Assembly: GCA_016650045.1 (NCBI GenBank)
Contig: JAENWK010000004.1
Span: 1 to 64,000 of the forward strand
Source: Eubacteriaceae bacterium
GTDB lineage: Bacteria > Bacillota > Clostridia > Eubacteriales > Eubacteriaceae
Direction of reading: 5' to 3'
DNA length: 64,000 nucleotides
Shown: piece after piece, positions 30,648-40,600 of the stretch
How the letters are laid out: every line of letters starts with the position of its first letter
How positions within the stretch are numbered: position 1 is the first letter of the stretch
The notes under the pieces: generated by a model
What the model saw: only the letters and a program-made list of their open reading frames with translations
Databases searched by the model: none
Told to the model about the DNA's origin: nothing
Made by a program: the position numbers and the translations under genes

Positions 30648-30702
30648 TTATAGCACTTATCTTTACAGCAGACTTGTCAGGTGTAAAGATAAGTGCTATA
30701 AT
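30648..30702 (+). promoter_or_regulatory. Promoter/operator of the nad operon inside a 20-bp perfect inverted repeat
   Basis: TTATAGCACTTATCTTTACA...TGTAAAGATAAGTGCTATAA; TTGTCA (30674-30679)-17-TATAAT (30697-30702). Confidence 0.75.
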
Positions 30703-30744
30703 TCTATCTAACATTCCTTTATAAAAAGATGGAGGTAGAACGAA

Positions 30745-31653
30745 ATGGAAGAGTTATCAAATAAAATCAAAAAACTTAAAAAGCAAAAAGATGCGGTTAT
30801 TTTAGCCCACTATTATGTTAATGATGAGGTTCAGGCAATTGCTGATTATGTTGGTGATTCCTATTACCTCAGTAAAATCGCAGTATCTGTTCCCGAAAAG
30901 GTTATTATATTTTGCGGTGTTACCTTTATGGGAGAAAGTGCGAAAATTCTCAGTCCTCAAAAAACCGTTATTATGCCGGATTTGTTAGCGGACTGTCCCA
31001 TGGCTCATATGGCTTCAGCTGAAAAAATTGAAGCGGTCAGAGGAAAATATGAAGATTTGGCAGTGGTATGCTATATTAATTCAACGGCTGAAATCAAAAC
31101 GCATGTGGATGTTTGCGTGACTTCATCGAATGCAATAAAGATTATAAAGGCATTGCCTCAAAAAAACATTTATTTTGTACCTGATGAAAATTTGGGAAAA
31201 TATATTGCCAGGCAAGTGCCCGAAAAGAATTTCATTTTTAATGATGGGTTTTGTCACGTCCATGATGAAATCATGACGGATGAGGTAGAGGACGCCTTAG
31301 CTGCTCATCCAAATGCAAAAATCCTGGTGCATCCAGAATGTACATTGGAGGTCATTGATTTAGCAGACTACGTCGGAAGTACTTCTGGAATCATTGAGTA
31401 TGCGACAACCAGTGATGCAGAAGAATTTATTATTGGTACAGAAGTTGGCATTCTGTATCAGCTGAAACAAAAAAATCCCAATAAGAAATTTTACACCGTA
31501 AATTCGAATCAAGTCTGCCCTAATATGAAGAGAATAACACTTCCAAAAGTTGGGTTTGCACTTGAAAATATGATCAATCAAATAGAAATTGATGAATCAA
31601 CTCGAGTTAAAGCGGTAAAATCACTTGAAAAAATGCTTGAGCTTTCGAAGTAA
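30745..31653 (+). CDS. nadA: Quinolinate synthase
   Basis: AVILAHYYVNDEVQAIADYVGDS; VHPECTLEV. Confidence 0.96.
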   Translation: MEELSNKIKKLKKQKDAVILAHYYVNDEVQAIADYVGDSYYLSKIAVSVPEKVIIFCGVTFMGESAKILSPQKTVIMPDLLADCPMAHMASAEKIEAVRGKYEDLAVVCYINSTAEIKTHVDVCVTSSNAIKIIKALPQKNIYFVPDENLGKYIARQVPEKNFIFNDGFCHVHDEIMTDEVEDALAAHPNAKILVHPECTLEVIDLADYVGSTSGIIEYATTSDAEEFIIGTEVGILYQLKQKNPNKKFYTVNSNQVCPNMKRITLPKVGFALENMINQIEIDESTRVKAVKSLEKMLELSK

Positions 31654-31667
31654 ATGGGGATGATGAA

Positions 31668-32951
31668 ATGAACAGCAAAACAGACATTATTGTAGTTGGG
31701 ACCGGAGTGGCAGGTCTGTTTAATGTTTTGAATTTACCAAGGAATAAAAGAATACTCATGATTACAAAAGCTGGGGTGGATGCCAGTGATTCTTTTCTGG
31801 CCCAGGGTGGTATTTGTGTTCTGAGGGATGAAAATGATTATGATAGTTTTTTTGAAGATACCATGAAAGCCGGACATTATGAAAATGATAAGGCCTCGGT
31901 TGATGTGATGATACGCACATCACCTGAGATTATCCAGAATCTGATTTCATTTGGCGTTGACTTTGAAAAGAAAAATGGCCAATTCGTCTATACCAGGGAA
32001 GGCGCTCATTCCAAAGCCAGAATACTATACCACCAGGATTTAACCGGCAAAGAAATTACAAGCAAACTCCTTGCAGAAGTGAAAAAGAGAAATAACATAC
32101 GAATTCTTGAGTATACTACCATGGTGGATCTGATTTGTGAAAATAATATTTGCTCAGGAGTTGTGATTTCAAATGAAGACAACGAAATAAGTCTGCTGAA
32201 ATCGGATTATGTGGTTTTAGCCACCGGTGGCCTAGGCGGATTATTTGATAACTCTACGAATTTACAGCATTTAACAGGTGATGCTATTGCCATTGCGATG
32301 AAGCACCATATTGAATTAGAGAATATCAGTTATATTCAAATTCACCCCACAACATTGTATTCAAAGAAAAAAGGGCGAAGATTTCTCATTTCTGAATCGG
32401 TACGGGGTGAAGGAGCAGTTCTTTACAATCAAAATATGGAACGCTTTGTGGATGAGCTTCTGCCAAGAGATGTTCTTACTAAGGCAATAAATGAGCAGAT
32501 GGAAAAGGATGGAAGCAAGTATGTCTGGCTTTGCATGAAGGAAATGGGTGCCGAGGTTATCAGAAAAAGATTCCCAAATATCTATCATCGCTGTCTGGAT
32601 GAAGGTTATGATGTGACCAGGGAGTGCATACCGGTAACACCTGCCCAGCATTATTTTATGGGTGGGATTAAGGTAAATCTGGATAGTAAAACGACAATGG
32701 AGCATTTATACGCCATTGGCGAGATTAGCTGCAATCGGGTTCATGGTGCTAATCGGCTGGCAAGTAATTCGCTTCTGGAAAGTCTTGTATTTGCAAAGCG
32801 TGCGGCAACCCATATCGTCAAAAATTATGAATCCTTGGGATTTAGAAAGTCCCTGGTGGATCTCAATGATTTCAGAGATTTAGAACAATTGCGCTTGGAT
32901 TATAAAAAAATAATTTTAGATGAAATAGAAAGGAGTAGTGCTATTGAATGA
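31668..32951 (+). CDS. nadB: L-aspartate oxidase
   Basis: VVGTGVAGLFNVLNL; LATGGLGGLF; TPAQHYFMGGI; GANRLASNSLLES. Confidence 0.95.
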   Translation: MNSKTDIIVVGTGVAGLFNVLNLPRNKRILMITKAGVDASDSFLAQGGICVLRDENDYDSFFEDTMKAGHYENDKASVDVMIRTSPEIIQNLISFGVDFEKKNGQFVYTREGAHSKARILYHQDLTGKEITSKLLAEVKKRNNIRILEYTTMVDLICENNICSGVVISNEDNEISLLKSDYVVLATGGLGGLFDNSTNLQHLTGDAIAIAMKHHIELENISYIQIHPTTLYSKKKGRRFLISESVRGEGAVLYNQNMERFVDELLPRDVLTKAINEQMEKDGSKYVWLCMKEMGAEVIRKRFPNIYHRCLDEGYDVTRECIPVTPAQHYFMGGIKVNLDSKTTMEHLYAIGEISCNRVHGANRLASNSLLESLVFAKRAATHIVKNYESLGFRKSLVDLNDFRDLEQLRLDYKKIILDEIERSSAIE

Positions 32952-33798
32952 TTTTACAACGATGAAACTAAATATGGATCAATTAATACTGCAGGCGTTA
33001 AGGGAGGACATTACCAGCGAAGATATCACAACCAATTCTGTGATCCGCGAGGCTACCAAAGGGCAAGTCCAGCTGTTGTGTAAGGAAGACGGAGTCATTG
33101 CGGGATTAGAGGTGTTTAGACGGGTATTTGAATTATTAGACCCTGAATGCGACATGAAGACGACCTTTAAAGATGGCGATATGGTTAAGAAAAACGATGT
33201 CCTGGCTGTTATCACAGGGGATGTGCGAGCCCTTCTTTCCGGTGAAAGAACGGCATTAAACTACTTACAGAGAATGAGTGGTATCGCCACCTATACCCAA
33301 AAGCTTGCTGAATTTCTCATAGGAACGAAAACAAAATTGTTGGATACCCGAAAAACCACGCCAAACATGCGGATTTTTGAAAAGTATGCCGTTAAAGTCG
33401 GTGGCGGAACTAATCACCGATTCAATCTATCTGATGGAATTTTAATCAAAGACAACCATATCAGTGCTGCTGGGGGTGTGGCCCAGGCAATCAACGGAGC
33501 AAGGGAATATGCCCCATTTGTAAGAAAGATCGAGGTGGAGGTTGAAAATCTGGATATGTTAAAAGAAGCCTTAGATGCTGGGGCCGATATTATCATGCTT
33601 GATAATATGGATATTGACACCATGAGACAAGCTGTTGAGATTATTGATGGTAGGGCTCAAAGCGAATGCTCAGGAAATATAACTGAAAAAAGACTGGCTG
33701 ATATTGCGAAAATTGGTGTGGATTTTGTGTCCTGTGGTGCTTTGACCCATTCATCGCCAATTCTGGATTTATCCATGAAAAATCTTCAAATACTATGA
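32938..33798 (+). CDS. nadC: Nicotinate-nucleotide pyrophosphorylase
   Basis: ALREDITSEDITT; GERTALNYLQRMSGIAT; DTRKTTPNMR; GGGTNHRFNLSD. Confidence 0.96.
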   Translation: MLLNDFTTMKLNMDQLILQALREDITSEDITTNSVIREATKGQVQLLCKEDGVIAGLEVFRRVFELLDPECDMKTTFKDGDMVKKNDVLAVITGDVRALLSGERTALNYLQRMSGIATYTQKLAEFLIGTKTKLLDTRKTTPNMRIFEKYAVKVGGGTNHRFNLSDGILIKDNHISAAGGVAQAINGAREYAPFVRKIEVEVENLDMLKEALDAGADIIMLDNMDIDTMRQAVEIIDGRAQSECSGNITEKRLADIAKIGVDFVSCGALTHSSPILDLSMKNLQIL

Positions 33799-33827
33799 AA
33801 AGGTTGATTTATTAGGTGGTGTAAGAA

Positions 33828-34331
33828 ATGAATAGAGAAAAAAGATTAGACGATATCATCAATAAACTGAGAGTTTCCAAAGATCCTATTTCCGGTAGTG
33901 CCCTGGCCAGTGCTTGTAAAGTGAGTCGCCAGATTATTGTTCAGGATATTGCTTTACTCAAAGCCTCTAACTTCAATATAATATCGACGAACAAAGGTTA
34001 TCTTTTAATGGACCCTCCGGGGAAACAAAAGATATTTAAAGTTTTTCACACTGCCGATCAGATAGCAGACGAATTGCACACGATTGTTGAGGCAGGTGGT
34101 CGGGTCAATGATGTTTTCGTCATTCATGAAGTTTATGGGGAAATAAAAGTTCTGCTTTCTCTGGGTTCGAGAAGAGATGTGGATGAGTTTGTTATTAGTT
34201 TGACTGAGGGTAAAATCAGCCCTTTGATGAAGTTAACGGACGAATATCATTTTCACACCGTGGAAGCTTCATCGGAACACATTTTGAGTGTTATCGAACA
34301 AAATTTACGAGAAAAAAAATATTTGGTCTAG
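33828..34331 (+). CDS. niaR: Niacin-responsive transcriptional repressor (HTH + 3H domain)
   Basis: SGSALASACKVSRQIIVQDIALLKASN HTH; three conserved His-type regions; downstream of nadABC. Confidence 0.9.
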   Translation: MNREKRLDDIINKLRVSKDPISGSALASACKVSRQIIVQDIALLKASNFNIISTNKGYLLMDPPGKQKIFKVFHTADQIADELHTIVEAGGRVNDVFVIHEVYGEIKVLLSLGSRRDVDEFVISLTEGKISPLMKLTDEYHFHTVEASSEHILSVIEQNLREKKYLV

Positions 34332-34382
34332 TCCGAAATTAAATAAAACATAGTTTGAATATCTTTTGCTAAAGCAATACAA

Positions 34383-34443
34383 AAAGCCGGTTTATTTAGA
34401 GTAACTTTTCGAGTTGCAAATAATAGACCGGCTTAAATTTTTG
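34383..34443 (+). terminator. Terminator of the nad operon
   Basis: AAGCCGGTTTATT...AATAGACCGGCTTAAATTTTT. Confidence 0.65.
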
Positions 34444-34524
34444 GAAAAGAGTTGAAGAGCATGCACAATCATAGTAAAAAAGCAATTTGGAGTTTAGAAT
34501 TTAAGATTAAGGGTACGTAAATAA

Positions 34525-34560
34525 GGTATGGAAAAATGGTATGGAAAAATGGTATGAAAA
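34525..34560. repeat. 13-bp tandem repeat (two full copies plus a partial)
   Basis: GGTATGGAAAAAT x2 then GGTATGAAAA. Confidence 0.85.
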
Positions 34561-34611
34561 AGAAGTTGGTTCCCAAAAAAATCACCTTGATTTACCGATA
34601 CCTGAACTGAC

Positions 34612-37600
34612 TTGAAATTATATGATGAAAGGATGATCAGACTAATGGACCCTTATCTAAGACTATTAATTGGAGGAGTGGTGTTAATTACATACATTCT
34701 TGTGGTTTTACGGATTATTTTACTAAAATTTGACAGTTCCGATAAATTGGGTCGAGGGGGAGTCTCGGTATCAAGTGAAGAACTTGAAAGAGATGAAAAA
34801 AAGACGCTCATCAGCGGTTTTCTCAATAATAAAAGAAAATTTTCGCATTGGCCTGTTTCCAGAATGGATGAAAACTATAAATATATTCTTAAGGTTTATA
34901 AGGAGCTCAATCTAGATATTCAAAAAAAATATGCTGTTCCGCCTGCTTCAGAGTGGTTGTTGGATAACTTTTATATTATAAATGAAGAGGTCCAAGTCAT
35001 TAATCGGGATTTAGATAAAAGAAGTTACCTTAAATTACCAATTTTAAAATCGGGCGATTCAAAGGGGCATACCCGAATATATGCTCTGGCACTAGACCTT
35101 GTGGATCAAACCAATGGTCAAATTGATGAAATTAAATTTTTGGAATATCTGAAGACCTATCAATCACATGATGTGCTTGTTGAACGGGAAATAATAGCCA
35201 TTCCGATGATGCTGAAACTTGCCCTGATTGAAACAATTAAGCATCATTGCGAAGATATCCAAAGCATGCAAATAGAGTGGCATAAAGCAGACAAAATTTT
35301 TGATGAGTGGCTTGGAATTGAAGATCTGGATATAAAAGGCATTACTAAGTTACTACGAGATAACTTGAAAGCTATTGATGAAGTTAATCCGTATTTTATC
35401 GATCATTTTTTCTATCATTTAAGAAGATCTGGACGCAGCTATGCCGGGGTTTTACGAGCAATGGATGAAAATCTTGATAAAATAGGATTGACCACTGAGA
35501 AAATCACCCAAAATGAACATAATTCCCAGTCAATAAAGACGGTGGCCATGAGTAATTGCATTACCAGTTTGCATTTTTTTTCAACATTGAATTGGTCAGA
35601 TATTTTTGACTCCATCAGTTTTGTAGAACAAATTTTAAAAAAAGACCCAGATAAAACCTATACGGGGATGGATTCTCCGACACGGAGTTATTATAAAAAC
35701 AGCGTTGAAAAATTGGCTTTAAAATATGGAGTATCTGAGCTTAAAATTGCCAATATCGCCATTGAACTTGCCTCCGATGCCTATAAAAGCTGTGATGAAA
35801 AATACACTTCTCAGGTAAAGATTCAAAGAACCTGGCATGTTGGATATTATTTAGTAGAAAAGGGAATTAAATTTATTGAAATAAAATTAGGAAAGATTGA
35901 AAAGTTTCCACTGAAAGAAAAAAGCGGAAGCATTACAAAATATGGGATTCTTTATATTGGTTCTGTTAGTCTGTTGACCATGGTTCTTATCGGAATAGCA
36001 ATACAGTACTCAATTCTATCCATAACATCTAATGTATTTCTTTTTTCCTTATTAATAGTCATTGGTGTGCTTATCCCTTCCTCAGAAATTGCTGTAAAAA
36101 TTGTGAATTTTATTATATGTCGTACTTTAAAGCCAACTTTTTTTCCAAAACTTGAGTTGACAGAGGGCATACCCGAAAGATTAAGTACCATTGTTGCCAT
36201 ACCAACATTGATATCAGATGAAAATCGCATTAACGAACTTTTAGAGAAACTTGAAAATCATTATTTGTCCAACAGGGAAGAAAATCTATATTTTGCTTTA
36301 ATCGGAGCATTCAGAGATTCGGATAAAAGTGAAATGGAAGATGATGATCAGATTATTGAAAAAACATTGTCAGGAATAAAAGAATTGAATGAAAAATATG
36401 CAAAAGGGTCCAAGGATAAATTTTATTTTTTTCATCGGTGCAGACAGTTTAACAAAAAAAATAATAAATGGATTGGTTGGGAAAGAAAGAGAGGGGCAAT
36501 CATTGAATTTAATGACTTGGTTCTGGGCGCCTCGGATACTAGTTTTGCCTATTCATCCTGTGAAGAACCACCTTTTTCCAATGTAAAATACATTATCACA
36601 TTGGATAGTGATACCATTCTTCCAATAGGCATGGCAAAAAAAATGATTGGTACCATGGCTCACCCTTTAAACAGACCTGTCATTGATGCCGTAAAGGGCA
36701 TTGTCATTGAGGGGTATGGTTTGATGCAGCCTAAAATCGAAGTGGATAATGAAAGTTCCAATAAGACTCACTTTTCACGGATTTTTACAGGGCAAGAGGG
36801 AATAGATCCCTATGTCTTTGCAATCTCCAATGTTTATCAGGATCTTTTCGGTGAAGGCATTTATACCGGCAAGGGCATCTATGACCTAAGAATATTTCAA
36901 AATGCAATGAAAGATGTTTTTCCGGATGATACGGTTTTAAGTCATGACCTGCTGGAAGGCTCCTATGTCAGAACAGGTCTGGTCACAGATATTAAATTAA
37001 TCGACTCATATCCGTTAAGGTATCATTCATTGGCATCAAGAATGCAGCGCTGGGTTAGAGGTGATTGGCAGTTAATTAAACTTTTGTATGGAAAAATTTA
37101 CAATCGCGGTGGGGTTAAAATAAAAAATCCGCTTTCGTTCCTATCGCGATGGAAGATTTTCGATAACCTGAGAAGAAGCCTAATGGCTCCGGCTCTCCTG
37201 GTTTTGGCATTCCTAAGTTTTAGTATTTTGCCTGGAAGCCTTTACTTTTGGCTGGGATTCTTTCTTGTTAGCCTGGCATTCCCACTGATTATGGGTGTGA
37301 TTGGACAGTTGAACTTCTATCAATTTGGATATAACAGAATTAAAAATTATACGCCAACCATGCAGGGTTTAAAAGCCTTATTGATGCAGTTTTTGCTGAC
37401 CTTGATTTTTTTGCCATTTCAGGCTTGGCTGATGACAAAAGCAATCACGGTTACATTGGTTCGGGTTTTTATAACGAAGAAAAATCTATTAGAATGGGTT
37501 ACTTCGGATGATGTTGAAAAATCCCAGAAAAATGATCTGAGAAGTTATTTAAAAAGTATGAAAGCTTCTTTATTGCTATCGCCAATCATTTTTTTATTGG

Positions 37601-40600
37601 CGCTGGTATTCAAACCAGAAGGTGTCCTCCTCAGTCTTCTCTTTTTCCTCGGTTGGGAAAGTGGACCTTTTATTGCCTATTGGATCAGCAAAGATTATAA
37701 AGGTGCGACACCGAAAATTTCAGAAAAAAATCGACACGAACTGGGAAGAATCGCCCGAAAAACCTGGAGTTATTTTGAGGAACTGACAGATGCGAAAACC
37801 CATTATCTGACACCTGATAATTATCAGGTGGATCCACCAAGATGCGTTGCCCATCGAACATCACCAACAAACATTGGATTAGGTTTGTTGGCAATTTTAT
37901 CGGCCAGAGATTTTGGATTTATTGGAACCTGTGAAATGATGATTCTCATTGAAAAAACAATAACCACCATGGAAGGATTGAATAAATGGAATGGACATTT
38001 ATATAACTGGTATGATACCAAGACGTTAAAACCACTGCAACCAGTGTACATATCAACAGTGGATAGCGGAAATTTGTTATGTTATCTTACAACATTGAGA
38101 GAAGGATTAAAAAGCTATCTCAATAGTCCGATTGTTGATGTCCAGTTTTCAAATGGAATCCGAGATACCCTGTATTGTACGGGAAAAGAAGGCTATGCTG
38201 TTTATAATAAAATTAATGGTGAATATCAGTTTCCATCCAAGGGTGCCATCGATTTAAATCGTTGGAACCAGACATTAAACAAACTCATATCAGGCCACGA
38301 ATTAGAACAAATAACCGAGGGAAGCTGGAAAACAAAGGTTGAGAAAATGCTCAGGATGTTCAAACATGATATGGAAGAATTTATGCCAGTGATTGACACT
38401 ATGAAAAAAATTCCAGAGGAATTACTCAAGAAAAATATAAATGATGAGTTCAGTATCAATATGAAGAAACTGCTTGGAATACTCAAGCAAAACAGTACCT
38501 TAAATAATTTGCCGGCAGTTTATGAGGCTGATATAAAATGCGCGAAAATATTGATTGAAATTCTTCAAAAAACTGGAAAAGAAAACTTTAACGAAGGTTT
38601 GGATTGGCTTTGTGAAATGGAAGACACTCTCGATAAAGCCATAGAAACAACCCATGAATTTGTAAGAAGATACACAGCACTCATTAAAAGAATCGATGTC
38701 TTGTCGGATGAAATGGATTTTCTGCCTTTATTTGATAAAAAGAGAGGATTATTCAGTATTGGCTATGACATAAAAGAAAGCAAGTTAAATAATTCATACT
38801 ATGATCTGCTGGCATCGGAGTCACGTCAGATCAGTTATATTTATACGGCAAAAGGAAAAATACCGCCATCACATTGGTATAAATTAGGGCGATCTTTAAC
38901 AACCATGGATCAATATAAAGGCCTGATCTCCTGGACTGGCACAATGTTTGAATATTTAATGCCGTTACTTATTATGAAAAGCTATAAGAATACATTATTG
39001 GATGAAACCTATTATTTTGTCATTAAAAGTCAGAAAAAATATGGGCGTCAAAAGAAAATGCCCTGGGGAACTTCTGAATCGGGCTTTAATTCCCTTGATA
39101 AGGAAAGTGACTATCAATACAAAGCCTTTGGAGTTCCATGGCTGGGGCTTAAGCGAGGTCTTATTGAAGATGCCGTATGTGCGCCATATGCTACATTTTT
39201 AGCACTGTTGGTTGACCCCGAAGGTGCAATAGAGAATATTAAGCATTTGAAATCTGAAGGCATGGAAGGACCTTATGGATTTTATGAAGCAGCGGATTAT
39301 ACAAAAGAAAGGTTGCCCTTTGATAAAAAGCGTGCGCTCATAAAAAGCTTCATGGCACATCATCAGGGAATGAGTTTGGTAGCCATTAATAATTGTCTTC
39401 ATGACAATATTATGCAAACACGCTTTCATATGGATCCGGAAATTCGAGCCGCCCAGCAGTTGTTACAGGAAAAGGTTGCGTCAAATACAACATTCACCAA
39501 TTCGATTAAGAGAAAATTAGTGCTTTCAAAAGAGCCGATAAACAAAGAAAGAAATACATATAGGAGGTTCGTAGCACCTGATCCGGTATTGCCAAAGACA
39601 CATATGTTGTCAAATGGTAATTATTCTATCGTGATTACAGATAGAGGAACAGGATACAGTAAAAATAAATTATCGACTCTGACACGTTGGAGGGAAGATA
39701 GTACACTAGATCCCTATGGAATGTTTTTTTATCTGCGTAATGTAGAGACTCATGTCTTGTGGTCTGCTACCTATGCTCCGTTAAATATTATGCCAGAAAA
39801 ATATGAGGTAATTTTTACAAATGATAAAGCTATGTTCACACGTCTTGATGGAGAAATCGAAACAAAAACGGAAATAATTGTTGCCTCAAGTGACAATGTT
39901 GAAATTCGAAGAGTTACACTTAAAAATCTTGGAGAAAGTTCCTGCACTCTAGAACTAACAAGTTATTTTGAAGTGGTGATGGCCCCCCAGGCTGCGGATA
40001 TAGCACATCCTATTTTTAGTAACCTCTTTGTGGAAACCAGTTTTCAAACCCAGCGACGATGCATTGTCGCCCACAGACGGCCACGATCAACTCATGAAAA
40101 TAAAATGTGGATGGCGAATGCAGTCGTCATTGAGGATGATACCCTTGAAGATATTCAATATGAAACAGACCGAATGCATATGATTGGCAGGGGAAATAGT
40201 GTAAAGAACCCGGTCACAATGGAGCATGAAAAACCTCTTTCCAATACCAGTGGACCAGTATTGGATCCAGTAATGAGTATCCGGGTAAAAGTGAAAATTG
40301 AATCAGGCAAAAAAATTCAAATCTCATATCTTAATACAGTCAGTGAAAACAAAGAATCGCTGCTTAATACAATAGACAAGTACGCAAGTCCTGATGCCGT
40401 TGAAGATGCTTTTAAACTGGCATTAGCGAGGAGCAAGATGGAATCAGAATATTTAAACATGGATGCAGTTGAAATGGAACTTTATCAGGAAATGATTTCT
40501 GATATCGTTTTTATCAGTCCAACAAAAAGAATCTACCAGGAAATGATTAGGAAAAATGAGAAAGGGCAGTCTTCACTTTGGCGCTATGGAATTTCTGGAG

